From Blattabacterium cuenoti (GTDB lineage: Bacteria; Bacteroidota; Bacteroidia; Flavobacteriales; Blattabacteriaceae): a DNA stretch of 64,000 bases. How positions within the stretch are numbered: the stretch's first letter is position 1; every line of letters begins with the position of its first letter. The stretch spans positions 1-64,000 of the forward strand of contig NZ_CP059208.1 of NCBI RefSeq assembly GCF_014252055.1, given 5' to 3'. The translations under genes were made by a program, and so were the position numbers. Shown piece after piece: positions 26,578-35,967 of this stretch. The notes under the pieces are model-generated. The model did no database searches, was not told the origin of the DNA, and saw only the letters and a list, made by a program, of their open reading frames with translations.

Positions 26578-29466
26578 ATGAAAGTGAATTACGTGAGAAA
26601 AAAAAAATTCTATTATAGACATATTGGACCATCTTATGATGATATAAAAAAAATGTTGAAAATTTTACATTGTTCATCAATTACAGATTTAATAAAAAAA
26701 ACAATTCCTAAAGAAATACTTTCTAAAAAAAAATTAAATGTTCCAAATTCTATTTCTGAATATCAATATTTAAATCATATCTATAGAATAGGTAAAAAAA
26801 ATAAAATTTTTCGTTCTTATATAGGGTTAGGATACAAAAATACTATAACGCCAAGTGTTATTCAAAAAAATATCTTAGAAAATCCAAATTGGTACACTCC
26901 TTATACTCCATATCAATCTGAAATATCTCAAGGACGTTTAGAAGCATTAATAAACTTTCAAACAATGATTTCAGATTTAACTGGAATGAAAATAAGTAAT
27001 GCATCTATGCTTGATGAAGCTACAGCATCATCTGATGCTATGTTTATGATTTATCAAGAAAAAATAAGAACTAAAAAAATAAAAATAGAAGATAATCCTT
27101 ATGTTTTTGTTTCAAATGAAATGTTCCCACAAACTATAGCTGTACTAAAAACAAGATGTTTTGGACTTGGAATTAACATGATATGTGATACTCATGAGAA
27201 GATATTTCAATATTATAAAAAAAATATATTCTGTTTATTAATACCTTATCCTTCTTGTTTAGGAGAAATTAATGATTTTGGTAAAACAATTGAATATACA
27301 AAAAAAAATAATATATCGGTAATAGTATCTGCTGATTTGTTGTCCCTTTCTTTATTAAAACCACCAGGAGAATGGGGAGCAGATGTTGTTGTGGGATCTA
27401 GTCAATCTTTTGGTGTTCCTATGGGATATGGGGGGCCTCATGCTGCTTTCTTTTCTACTAATGAAAAGTATAAACGATTTATTCCAGGAAGAATTATAGG
27501 AATATCTATAGATAAAGAAAATAATCAGGCGTTTAGAATGTCTTTACAGACTAGAGAACAACATATAAAAAGAGAAAAAGCAACTTCTAACATTTGTACT
27601 TCGCAAGTATTACCAGCTATAATGGCTTCTATGTATGCTTTATATCATGGAGAAAAAGGATTAAAATATATAGCAAATTACATTCATACAAATACTAAGA
27701 AATTAGAAACACTATTAGTAAATAATATAAAAAATATTTTTCAGATAAATAGATTTTATTTTGATACCATTCGTATTAAAGTTGAATCAACATATTTAAA
27801 AAAGTTAAAAGAAATAGCAAATAAAAAAAAAATAAATTTTAGATACATAGATGATAACCACTTAACTATTACTATTGATGAAACAACAGATCAAAAAGAT
27901 CTTAATCACATACTTTCTACATTTTCTGAAGCAGAAAATAAAAAAAAATACAAAAAAATAAATGACAAAACTATTATTTTCGATAGAATTCCTTCCTCTT
28001 TAATAAGAGCTTCTAGTTTTTTGAAAAACAAAATATTTCATAAGTTTTATTCAGAACATGAAATTACACGATATATTAAAAGGTTAGAAAAAAAAGATAT
28101 TTCATTAACTCAATCAATGATTCCATTAGGATCATGTACTATGAAACTAAATGCTTGTACGGAACTTTCTACTTTAAGCCAATATGAATGGAGAAATATT
28201 CATCCATTTTCTCCAAAAGAACAAGCAAAAGGCTATTTTTTTATAATTAAAAACTTGAAAAAATATTTAAAGGAAATAACAGGTTTTGATGGAATTTCCT
28301 TACAACCAAATTCTGGAGCACAAGGAGAATATGCTGGACTTATGGTAATAAAAAATTATCAAAATTCATCAAGAAAATATAAAAAAAATAAAAGGAACAT
28401 CGCTCTAATTCCTTCTTCTTCTCATGGAACTAATCCTGCATCAGCAAATATGGCGGGGATGAAAGTACTTACAATAGCAACAAAAAATGATGGATCTATT
28501 GATGAAATGGATTTGCTAAAAAAAGCAAAAGAAAACAAAGAATCATTATCTGTTTTAATGATAACATATCCATCTACTCACGGAGTATATGAAAATCATA
28601 TAAGAAAAATAATAGACATTGTTCATGAAAATGGAGGGCAAGTGTATATGGATGGTGCGAATATGAATGCTCAAGTAGGTTTAATTAAACCTTTAGATTT
28701 AGGAGTAGATGTATGTCATTTAAATCTTCATAAAACTTTTGCTATTCCACATGGAGGAGGTGGGCCAGGTATGGGTCCAATTTGTGTAGCATCTCATTTA
28801 AAACCATTTTTACCTAATCATCCATTTTTAGAAAATAAAAAAGAAAAAAATTTAACTATTTCTTCCTCTCAATATGGATCTTCTTTAATTTTAACAATAT
28901 CTTATGCATACATTCGTTTACTAGGACCGAATGGTCTTAAGAAATGTACAGAAATATCTATTTTAAATGCTAATTATATAAAAGAAAAATTAAAAAAATA
29001 TTATAAAATTTTATATGTAGGTAAAAATAATATGGTAGCACATGAATTTATCATAGATTGTAGAGATTTTAAATCCATAGGTATAGGAGTTATAGATATA
29101 GCAAAAAGAATGATAGATTATGGATATCACGCTCCTACCATCTCTTTTCCTGTAGAAGGATGTATGATGATAGAGCCTACAGAAAGTGAATCTAAAGAGG
29201 AATTAGATAGATTTATTGATACTCTTATATCTATCCGAAAAGAAATTCAAGAAATTGAGAATGGAATTTTTTCTAAAGAAGAAAATGTTTTAGTAAATGC
29301 TCCACATAGTATAGGTATTTTAACTAAAAATGAGTGGAATTATTCTTATAGTAGAGAAAAAGCGGCTTATCCACTAAGTTGGGTAAAAGAAAGAAAATTT
29401 TGGGCCCCAGTTAGTCGTATAAATGATGGATATGGAGATAGAAATTTTATATGCACATGTATTTAA
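26578..29466 (+). CDS. gcvP: Glycine dehydrogenase (aminomethyl-transferring), P-protein
   Basis: The P-protein decarboxylates glycine with PLP and passes the aminomethyl group to lipoylated GcvH. The fused N- and C-terminal halves are both present in 962 residues: FYRHIGPSYDDI, YTPYQSEISQGRLEAL and LDEATASSDAM in the first half; SMIPLGSCTMKLN, GTNPASANMAGM and the PLP Lys in LNLHKTFAIPHGGGGPGMGP in the second. gcvT, gcvH and lpd are not in the window. It converges on tsaD with a 7-base gap. Confidence 0.97.
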   Translation: MKVNYVRKKKFYYRHIGPSYDDIKKMLKILHCSSITDLIKKTIPKEILSKKKLNVPNSISEYQYLNHIYRIGKKNKIFRSYIGLGYKNTITPSVIQKNILENPNWYTPYTPYQSEISQGRLEALINFQTMISDLTGMKISNASMLDEATASSDAMFMIYQEKIRTKKIKIEDNPYVFVSNEMFPQTIAVLKTRCFGLGINMICDTHEKIFQYYKKNIFCLLIPYPSCLGEINDFGKTIEYTKKNNISVIVSADLLSLSLLKPPGEWGADVVVGSSQSFGVPMGYGGPHAAFFSTNEKYKRFIPGRIIGISIDKENNQAFRMSLQTREQHIKREKATSNICTSQVLPAIMASMYALYHGEKGLKYIANYIHTNTKKLETLLVNNIKNIFQINRFYFDTIRIKVESTYLKKLKEIANKKKINFRYIDDNHLTITIDETTDQKDLNHILSTFSEAENKKKYKKINDKTIIFDRIPSSLIRASSFLKNKIFHKFYSEHEITRYIKRLEKKDISLTQSMIPLGSCTMKLNACTELSTLSQYEWRNIHPFSPKEQAKGYFFIIKNLKKYLKEITGFDGISLQPNSGAQGEYAGLMVIKNYQNSSRKYKKNKRNIALIPSSSHGTNPASANMAGMKVLTIATKNDGSIDEMDLLKKAKENKESLSVLMITYPSTHGVYENHIRKIIDIVHENGGQVYMDGANMNAQVGLIKPLDLGVDVCHLNLHKTFAIPHGGGGPGMGPICVASHLKPFLPNHPFLENKKEKNLTISSSQYGSSLILTISYAYIRLLGPNGLKKCTEISILNANYIKEKLKKYYKILYVGKNNMVAHEFIIDCRDFKSIGIGVIDIAKRMIDYGYHAPTISFPVEGCMMIEPTESESKEELDRFIDTLISIRKEIQEIENGIFSKEENVLVNAPHSIGILTKNEWNYSYSREKAAYPLSWVKERKFWAPVSRINDGYGDRNFICTCI

Positions 29467-29473
29467 AAATACA

Positions 29474-30502
29474 CTAAAAATTTTTGAATTTTGCATATGG
29501 AGTAACATGAATAGAATCAAACAAATTTCTTTCATACTTAAGAACTCCTGTTATTGCTATCATTGATCCATTATCTGTAGTATATTTCTTTTTTAAAAGA
29601 AACACCTCCCATTTTTCCTTCTTTGCAAAAGACGTAAAAATTTTTCTGATTTCTGAGTTAGCAGAAACTCCACCTACTAAAGTTACTCTGAAAATATTAT
29701 TTTCTTGAGTGGCTTTTTTTACTTTTTCTAAAAGAATATCTGATATACATCTTTGTATAGATGCACATAAATCATGTAAATTTTTTTTCACAAAAAGTGG
29801 ATCTTTTTTTAAATTATTTCTAATAAATTGTAAAATATGATTTTTAAACCCACTAAAACTAAAATTTAGTCCTTTTACTAAAGGTTTTGAGAATGAAAAT
29901 CTTTTATCATATCCATTTTTTGAAAAATGTTCTATTATAGGCCCTCCAGGATAACTAAATCCTAACATTCTAGCAATTTTATCAAAAGTTTCACCTACAG
30001 AATCATCTAAAGTAGTCCCTAATGTTTCCATATGAAAAAATTCATTAATTTTTACTATTTGAGTATGTCCTCCACTTATAACTAAAGATATAAATGGAAA
30101 TTTTGGATGACTATAATTCATATTTGCATCACTTATAAAATGAGAAAGTATATGCGCTTGTATATGATTAACTCCTAATAAAGGTATTTGTAGTCCCATT
30201 GAAAATGACTTTGCAAATGACGCCCCTATTAATAAAGAACCTATCATTCCTGGTCCTAAAGTAAAAGAAACTGCATCTATTTGATTCATATTTATTCTGG
30301 CTAATAAGATCGCCCTATTAACTGCTTTTACAATATTTTTATCGTGTAATCTAGAAGCTAATTCAGGAACTACACCTCCATATTTATTATGGATTCTTTG
30401 TTGAATAATAATATCAGATAAAATTTTTCTATTTTGAATAACAGAAACTGCAGTTTCATCACATGATGACTCTATCCCCATAATAATAGGATCTTTTTTC
30501 AT
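29474..30502 (-). CDS. tsaD: tRNA N6-adenosine threonylcarbamoyltransferase TsaD
   Basis: TsaD completes the t6A37 modification of ANN-decoding tRNAs. Motifs seen: GIESSCDETAVSV at the N-terminus, the metal-binding HIQAHILSH, VISGGHTQI, TLDDSVGETFDKIARMLG, YPGGPIIE and GGVSANSEIR. Length (342) and the ATG at 30502 are standard. The 244 bases between it and the divergent Lrp-type regulator contain no recognisable gene, only AT-rich sequence. Confidence 0.96.
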   Translation of the reverse strand: MKKDPIIMGIESSCDETAVSVIQNRKILSDIIIQQRIHNKYGGVVPELASRLHDKNIVKAVNRAILLARINMNQIDAVSFTLGPGMIGSLLIGASFAKSFSMGLQIPLLGVNHIQAHILSHFISDANMNYSHPKFPFISLVISGGHTQIVKINEFFHMETLGTTLDDSVGETFDKIARMLGFSYPGGPIIEHFSKNGYDKRFSFSKPLVKGLNFSFSGFKNHILQFIRNNLKKDPLFVKKNLHDLCASIQRCISDILLEKVKKATQENNIFRVTLVGGVSANSEIRKIFTSFAKKEKWEVFLLKKKYTTDNGSMIAITGVLKYERNLFDSIHVTPYAKFKNF

Positions 30503-30746
30503 TAGTAGAAAGTTTTGTGAATTATATTATATATTTATGAATATATATTAATTAAAAAAATAATTACACGAAATTATCATTATTTATTGCATAATACTAA
30601 TAATATTTTTTATAAAATCATAGAAATATCAAAAAATGTAATTTGTGTTTGTATTAAGTATAAACATTGAATAATTTATACGTAAATCGTAAATACAAAA
30701 AAATTGTAATTAAATAAAATATATAAAAAAATTAAACTATAAAATA

Positions 30747-31256
30747 ATGATTCTAAGATATAATACAGACGAAATAGATAATACTATTGTTAAAAAATTA
30801 AATATAAATGCTAGAACTCCATATACTGAAATAAGTAAACAAATAAGTAAAGAAATTAAACCTCTATCAGTTGGTACTGTTCATGTTAGAGTAAAAAAAT
30901 TAGAAGATGCAGGAATAATAAAAGGAAGCACCTTAATTATCGGATATGAATCCTTGGGGTTTCATTTAATAGCATTTGTAGGAATTTTATCAGATTCTAG
31001 AGAATCTAAATTAGTAAAGGAAGAATTAAAAAAAATACCCAATATAGTTCAATTATATATTACTTCTGGTAAGTATAATCTTTTTTGTAGAATTATTGCT
31101 AAAGATCCTTCAGATGCTAGAGATGTTATTTCTAAAATAGGAGAAATTAAAGGTGTACTTAGAACTGAATCTACTATTTGTTTAGAAGAAAGTATTAATG
31201 ATGAAAATAGATTATTGTCTAATATTTTACAAAAACACCAATCATTAAAAAATTAA
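30747..31256 (+). CDS. Lrp/AsnC-family transcriptional regulator
   Basis: A 169-residue regulator with an N-terminal winged helix-turn-helix (IDNTIVKKLNINARTPYTEI to VRVKKLEDAGIIKGSTLII) and a C-terminal RAM ligand-binding domain (LIAFVGILS, VQLYITSGKYNLFCRIIAKD). Family members sense amino acids and control amino-acid metabolism. It is one of the few dedicated transcription regulators visible here and is kept in a genome otherwise poor in control genes. It is transcribed with pgpH downstream after 66 bases; its operators are not identifiable. Confidence 0.9.
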   Translation: MILRYNTDEIDNTIVKKLNINARTPYTEISKQISKEIKPLSVGTVHVRVKKLEDAGIIKGSTLIIGYESLGFHLIAFVGILSDSRESKLVKEELKKIPNIVQLYITSGKYNLFCRIIAKDPSDARDVISKIGEIKGVLRTESTICLEESINDENRLLSNILQKHQSLKN

Positions 31257-31264
31257 TTAAAAAC

Positions 31265-31302
31265 GTGTTTTAATTTTATTTTTTTCCTTACGGAAAAAAC
31301 AC
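31265..31302. terminator. Hairpin between the Lrp-type gene and pgpH
   Basis: TTTTTTCC (31280-31287) pairs with GGAAAAAA (31292-31299) across TTAC, and GTGTT (31265-31269) can pair with AACAC (31298-31302) outside it with a bulge. It may be a weak terminator or a leader structure of pgpH; the U-rich strand is in the stem rather than after it. Confidence 0.3.
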
Positions 31303-31322
31303 ATAATTCCATTTTTTAGGTA

Positions 31323-33347
31323 ATGGCTAACTTCTTTAAATTTTTATATAAAAATATTGCATCTAAGATTTTAGTTTCAATTGTTGTAGTTTTATTATTA
31401 ACGTTTTTTTTTCCAAAAAAAGATATTTTTAAATATGAATTTTACAATGGAAAAACTTGGTCTTATGGAGATTTATTTTCTCCATTTAATTTTTTTGTTC
31501 CAAAAAGTAAAAGGGATATTAATTTGGAAATTAAATATCTTAAAATCAATCAAGAATTTTTTTTTAGTAAAAATGAAGAAATATCTAAGAAAATAAAAAA
31601 AATTATCAAAAATAATTCCTTTTTAAGAAATAAAAAAAATAAATATTACTGTAAAATAAGTAATAATCTGTTAAATATTATTTATAAATATGGATATTTA
31701 GAAAACAAAAACTTTGCAAAAAATAATAATATAAACAACATATTTCTTTTAAAAAAAGAAAACAAACCAATAGAAATTTCATACAAAAAAGTTTTCACTT
31801 ATAAAAAAGTAAATGATCTTATTGAAAAAAGTTTCTCTAATAAAAATAAAGAAGAAAAAATAAAAAATTTTTTAAAAAAAATTATTACTCCAAATCTCTT
31901 TTACAATCAAAAATATACAGAAGATTATTTTAATAATAAAATTAAAAATATTAATAAAATAAAATTCTATTTTGTAAAGGGAAAAAATATAATAAAAAAA
32001 AACGAGATAATAAATGAAAATAAATTCCATATTTTATCTTTCTTTAGAAAAGAATATGAAAAAAAAATATGGAATAAAAAGAAAACCTATCATCAAATGA
32101 TAGGTTATTTTTTAATGATAAGCATTATATTTTCGATATTTTTATTGTATTTATTTTACTTTCAAAATAAAATATTTCATAATGATAGAGAATTTAATTT
32201 TTTAATAATTAGTATATTTTTTACATCAATCATAACAGTATTAACGCTGAAATATGATTCTAAAATATTATATATAATTCCTTTTTGTATTTTACCTATA
32301 AGTGTTCGCGTTTTTTTTAATTTTGATCTGAGCATTATTATTCATTTAACAACTATTTTATTACTATCCTTAATTACACCAAATAGTTTAGAATTTATTC
32401 TTCTCGAAATTGTTACAGGATTTCTGGTTTTATTAACGAACAAAAATATTTATAAAATGGAAAATTTGTTTATTGCTGTAGGAAAAATAATAGTTACCTA
32501 TATAATAACTTTTATTTCGATTACATTGATTCGTGAAGGAACTCTAGAAAATATATCATTAAAAACTTTTTATTTATTTTTTTTTAGTGGAATTTTAACA
32601 TTATTTGTTCATCCATTAATATTTCTTTTTGAAAAATTGTTGAATCTTACTTCAGATATTTCTTTATTAGAATTGTCGGACACTAATACACCTATACTTA
32701 GATTATTATCTCAAAAGGCTCCAGGAACACTACAACATGTTCTTACTGTAGCTAATATAGCCGAAGAAGCTGCAGTAGCTATTGGAGCTAATTCTTTACT
32801 AGTAAAGATAGGAGCAATATATCATGATATAGGAAAAATTAAAAATCCAGTATTCTTTACTGAGAATCAGTATAATTTACTAAATCCACATGAAAAATTA
32901 AACCCTATAGAAAGTGCTAATATTATATTAGGACATGTATCAATTGGAATAGAATTAGCTAAAAAATATCATTTACCTAATTCTATTACAGATTTTATAA
33001 AAACTCATCATGGAAATAGTATCATTCATTTTTTTTATGAAAAACAAAAAAAAATTAATCCAAAAATAGATAAAAAAAAATTTCAATATCCAGGACCTAA
33101 ACCTTTTTCAAAAGAGACTGCTATTGTAATGATATCAGATTCTATAGAAGCCGCTTCAAAAAGCATAAAAAATCCATCTAACGAAGACTTGGAAAAATTA
33201 GTAGAAAATATTGTAGATAAACAAAAAAAAGAAAATCAGTTTTCTGATTCAGATATAACTTTGAAAGAAATAGAAAGAATAAAAAAAGTCATTAAAGATA
33301 AATTAATAAGTATATATCATACTAGAATAGAATATCCTAATAATTAA
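31323..33347 (+). CDS. pgpH: PgpH-type HD-domain membrane phosphodiesterase (probable cyclic-di-AMP hydrolase)
   Basis: The 674-residue protein has an N-terminal membrane helix (about 14-30), a long Lys/Asn-rich extracytoplasmic region, a cluster of about seven helices (7TMR-HD region, roughly 255-445), and a cytoplasmic HD domain: LQHVLTVANIAEEAAVAIG, IYHDIGKIKNP, THHGNSIIHFF and MISDSIEAASKS. Characterised PgpH proteins degrade cyclic di-AMP; this role is inferred from architecture. The metal-binding His and Asp residues are kept. No diadenylate cyclase gene lies in the window. The extracytoplasmic part has drifted strongly. A 10-bp perfect hairpin (32084-32106) sits just before the membrane cluster. 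Confidence 0.87.
   Translation: MANFFKFLYKNIASKILVSIVVVLLLTFFFPKKDIFKYEFYNGKTWSYGDLFSPFNFFVPKSKRDINLEIKYLKINQEFFFSKNEEISKKIKKIIKNNSFLRNKKNKYYCKISNNLLNIIYKYGYLENKNFAKNNNINNIFLLKKENKPIEISYKKVFTYKKVNDLIEKSFSNKNKEEKIKNFLKKIITPNLFYNQKYTEDYFNNKIKNINKIKFYFVKGKNIIKKNEIINENKFHILSFFRKEYEKKIWNKKKTYHQMIGYFLMISIIFSIFLLYLFYFQNKIFHNDREFNFLIISIFFTSIITVLTLKYDSKILYIIPFCILPISVRVFFNFDLSIIIHLTTILLLSLITPNSLEFILLEIVTGFLVLLTNKNIYKMENLFIAVGKIIVTYIITFISITLIREGTLENISLKTFYLFFFSGILTLFVHPLIFLFEKLLNLTSDISLLELSDTNTPILRLLSQKAPGTLQHVLTVANIAEEAAVAIGANSLLVKIGAIYHDIGKIKNPVFFTENQYNLLNPHEKLNPIESANIILGHVSIGIELAKKYHLPNSITDFIKTHHGNSIIHFFYEKQKKINPKIDKKKFQYPGPKPFSKETAIVMISDSIEAASKSIKNPSNEDLEKLVENIVDKQKKENQFSDSDITLKEIERIKKVIKDKLISIYHTRIEYPNN
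32084..32106. repeat. Perfect 10-bp inverted repeat with 3-base loop inside pgpH
   Basis: AACCTATCAT (32084-32093) pairs exactly with 32097-32106 across the loop CAA. It is within coding sequence at the start of the first helix of the membrane cluster. Confidence 0.8.
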
Positions 33348-33353
33348 ATTAAT

Positions 33354-33384
33354 TTGTTTATTTAACAGATCTATTTTAGATTTG
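33354..33384 (+). promoter_or_regulatory. Bacteroidota-type promoter for the tRNA cluster
   Basis: TTG at 33354-33356 (-33 element) and TAGATTTG at 33377-33384 (-7 element, consensus TAnnTTTG) are separated by 20 bases, the canonical spacing. The -7 element ends 17 bases before tRNA-Ser, leaving room for a short 5' leader. This is the best two-box promoter seen in the window. Confidence 0.65.
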
Positions 33385-33401
33385 TGTTTCTTATTTATTT
33401 A

Positions 33402-33487
33402 GGAGAGTTGCCGGAGTGGTTAACGGAACAGTTTGCTAAACTGTCGGTATTATAAATACCGCGTGGGTTCGAATCCCACATTCTCCG
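33402..33487 (+). tRNA. tRNA-Ser (anticodon GCU)
   Basis: An 86-base cloverleaf with acceptor stem GGAGAGT/ATTCTCC, discriminator G, a long variable arm typical of serine tRNA (CGGTATTATAAATACCG), anticodon loop TTTGCTA giving GCU for AGC/AGU codons, and T-loop GGTTCGAATCC. CCA is not encoded. First gene of a three-tRNA cluster. Confidence 0.97.
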
Positions 33488-33491
33488 CTAT

Positions 33492-33566
33492 CGGGGTATA
33501 GCGTAGTTTGGTCATCGCGCCTGGTTTGGGACCAGGAGATCGTAGGTTCAAATCCTGCTACCCCGA
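33492..33566 (+). tRNA. tRNA-Pro (anticodon UGG)
   Basis: A 75-base cloverleaf: acceptor CGGGGTA/TACCCCG, discriminator A, anticodon stem CCTGG/CCAGG with loop TTTGGGA (UGG), T-arm GTAGGTTCAAATCCTGC. CCA is not encoded. It starts 4 bases after tRNA-Ser, so it is co-transcribed. Confidence 0.97.
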
Positions 33567-33582
33567 CAAATAAATATATATA

Positions 33583-33656
33583 GATCACGTAGCTCAAAAG
33601 GATAGAGCAACTGCCTTCTAAGCAGTAGGTTACAGGTTCGAATCCTGTCGTGATCA
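33583..33656 (+). tRNA. tRNA-Arg (anticodon UCU)
   Basis: A 74-base cloverleaf: acceptor GATCACG/CGTGATC, discriminator A, anticodon stem ACTGC/GCAGT with loop CTTCTAA (UCU, reading AGA/AGG), T-arm ACAGGTTCGAATCCTGT. CCA is not encoded. Seven T follow directly (33657-33663), which may end transcription and which also contain the stop codon of the convergent clpP. Confidence 0.97.
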
Positions 33657-33661
33657 TTTTT

Positions 33662-34345
33662 TTAATTTTTACCTTTTAATATTTCATCAATCATTCCATA
33701 TTCTTTAGCTTCTTCAGAAGTCATCCAATAGTCTCTATCTGAATCTTTTTCTACTTTTTTTATAGAAGCACCAGAATGATTCGAAATGATTTCGTAAAGT
33801 TCTTTTTTTAGCTTTAAAATTTCACGAGCTGTTATTTCAATATCTGATGCTTGACCTTGAGTTCCACCTATAGGTTGATGAATCATAATTCTAGAATGTT
33901 TTAATGCAGATCTTTTATTTTTTGCTCCAGAACATAAAATAATAGCAGCCATTGAAGCCGCCATACCTGTACAAATAGTACAGACATTAGGTTCTACAAT
34001 CTGCATTGTATCATATATCCCTAAACCGGAACAAACATCACCTCCCGGTGAATTTATATATATTTGTATATCTTTTAAAGAATCTACAGACTGTAAAAAC
34101 AAAAGTTGAGCTTGTACTATATTAGCTATTTGATCTTCTATAGGAGTACCTAAAAAAATAACACGGTCCATCATCAAACGAGAAAAAACATCCATTTGTG
34201 CTATATTTAGTTTTCTTTCTTCTACAATATAAGGAGTCATATATTTAATATAATCGTTTAATAATAAACGATTAATATTTTTATGTTTAACAGCATAATT
34301 AATAAACTCTTCTGATTTTTTATATGATTTTTTATAAAAATACAT
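33662..34345 (-). CDS. clpP: ATP-dependent Clp protease proteolytic subunit
   Basis: ClpP forms the 14-subunit peptidase chamber that works with Clp ATPases. The catalytic triad is visible: Ser in GMAASMAA, His in MIHQPIGG and Asp in DRDYWM. IYINSPGGDVCSGLGIYDTMQ is characteristic. Length is 227 residues, ATG at 34345. ClpC in this window (56285-58393) is a likely partner ATPase; ClpX is not seen here. Its 3' end lies 5 bases from the convergent tRNA-Arg. Confidence 0.96.
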   Translation of the reverse strand: MYFYKKSYKKSEEFINYAVKHKNINRLLLNDYIKYMTPYIVEERKLNIAQMDVFSRLMMDRVIFLGTPIEDQIANIVQAQLLFLQSVDSLKDIQIYINSPGGDVCSGLGIYDTMQIVEPNVCTICTGMAASMAAIILCSGAKNKRSALKHSRIMIHQPIGGTQGQASDIEITAREILKLKKELYEIISNHSGASIKKVEKDSDRDYWMTSEEAKEYGMIDEILKGKN

Positions 34346-34491
34346 TTTTTATTTTCTTAATCTTATTTAATTTTCACAAGTTAAGATAACTGCTTTTAAT
34401 TTTCAATGAAAAACTAAATTGTATAAAATTTTATATAAAAATTAATTTATGTATAATTTTTTCAGAAATTAGCAATTTTTATGAAAATATA

Positions 34492-35964
34492 TTGAATTTG
34501 TACAAAAAACTAGCAATACAAACAATCATTTATTCTATAGGATTAATTTTTCCAAAAATTGTTAATTATTTTTTTTTAAAAATTTTTACTGAATTTTTAA
34601 AAAGAGAAGAATTTTCTCTTTATACAGATATGTATTCTTTATCTTTTTTAATTATAGGATTTCTTTCTTTAGGATTAGAAAATACTTATTTTAGATTTAT
34701 ATATAAAAAAAATTATAATAAAAAAGTTATATTTTCTACAGGAATAATAATGCAATTATTAATTACTTCTATTTTCTTTATTATTTCTACTTTTTTAATA
34801 AAAGAGATATCAGATATTTCTGGGTACAAAAATCATCCAGAATATCTTTCTATGTTTTTTTTAATTATATTTTTTGATACAATATGTATACTGCCTATGG
34901 CTTGGTTGCGTGTAAATAATAAAGCTATATATTATGCAAGTGTAAATGTGATAAATATATTAATACAATCTTTTTTTATAATATATATGTTTTATTGCTA
35001 TAAAAACAACTTATTCTGTTATAAAAGTTATTTTTATGTTTTTAATTTCGTTAATTCTATTACAGATAAAACAGGTTCTATATTTTTTTCTAATGTTATT
35101 TCATCTGTAACTAATTTATTTTTAGTTTTTCCTATTTTTCTTAAAGAAGTAAGAATAAAAAAATTTAATAAAATTCTTGCAAAAAAAATGTTAAATTATG
35201 GAATCCCTATCATGCTTGGAACCATTGCATTTTCCATAAATGAAAATATGGATAAAGTTCTTATTAAGAGGTGGATTTCTGATGAAATTAATGGAGCATA
35301 TTCTGCTTGTTATAAAATTGCATCTTTTATGAGTTTATATGTAAGAATTTTTAGGTTAGGGGTTGAACCTTTTTTTTTTAAAAAATCTCTAGATTCTAAT
35401 GCTAGATATTATTATGAAGAAATAACTTATATATTTATTTTATTAGGACTAATTTTTTATGTATTAATATGTGGAAATCTATCTATTTTTATGAAATTAT
35501 TAATAGATAAAAAATATCATATTGCAATTTCTATTATTCCCATAATAATGATGGGGAATCTTTTTCTTGGTATTTATAATAACTTATCTATATCTTATAA
35601 AATTATAGATAAACCGATTATTGGAACTTATATATCCTTAATAGGGGTTTTAATTACTTTTTTATTTAATATAATTTTTATTATTAATATTTCTAATAAA
35701 AATTTTATGATTCCTGCGTGGGGAACTTTTACATCTTATGGATGTATGTTATTTACTTTATTTATTTGGGGAAAAGGAAATCTTCTAAATTTTTGCATAA
35801 AAAAAACAAAAAATATCATATTTTATTTTATATTTTCAATTTTTTTAGTATTTATTACTAATAAAAATAAACTTGAATTAAATATTATTTTACAATTTTT
35901 ATATTTTTTAACTATTTTTTTCTTAGAAAAAAGAAGATTCATTAATTTAATTAAAATTAAATAA
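34492..35964 (+). CDS. Polysaccharide/lipid flippase of the MATE-like (Wzx/MurJ) superfamily
   Basis: A 490-residue membrane protein with about twelve to fourteen hydrophobic segments. It starts LYKKLAIQTIIYSIGLIFPKIVNYFFLK, typical of oligosaccharide flippases, and has NYGIPIMLGTIAFSINENMDKVLIKRW in the middle. The start is TTG at 34492 or 34498; the ATG at 34481 is out of frame. In flavobacteria, as I recall, the gene order flippase, dut, sugar nucleotidyltransferase is the same as here. The substrate could be a lipid-linked sugar or lipid II; the sequence does not decide this. Confidence 0.85.
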   Translation: MNLYKKLAIQTIIYSIGLIFPKIVNYFFLKIFTEFLKREEFSLYTDMYSLSFLIIGFLSLGLENTYFRFIYKKNYNKKVIFSTGIIMQLLITSIFFIISTFLIKEISDISGYKNHPEYLSMFFLIIFFDTICILPMAWLRVNNKAIYYASVNVINILIQSFFIIYMFYCYKNNLFCYKSYFYVFNFVNSITDKTGSIFFSNVISSVTNLFLVFPIFLKEVRIKKFNKILAKKMLNYGIPIMLGTIAFSINENMDKVLIKRWISDEINGAYSACYKIASFMSLYVRIFRLGVEPFFFKKSLDSNARYYYEEITYIFILLGLIFYVLICGNLSIFMKLLIDKKYHIAISIIPIIMMGNLFLGIYNNLSISYKIIDKPIIGTYISLIGVLITFLFNIIFIINISNKNFMIPAWGTFTSYGCMLFTLFIWGKGNLLNFCIKKTKNIIFYFIFSIFLVFITNKNKLELNIILQFLYFLTIFFLEKRRFINLIKIK

Positions 35965-35967
35965 GTA

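Noticed and set aside
30503-30746. Possible gene or regulatory RNA between tsaD and the Lrp-type gene
   Set aside because: No open frame, no TAnnTTTG element and no strong hairpin; looks like drifted intergenic DNA.
33436-33657. A 73-codon open frame on the minus strand
   Set aside because: It is antisense to the three tRNA genes; strings such as GFEPT and GIRTHA are the usual artefact of reading tRNA T-arms backwards.
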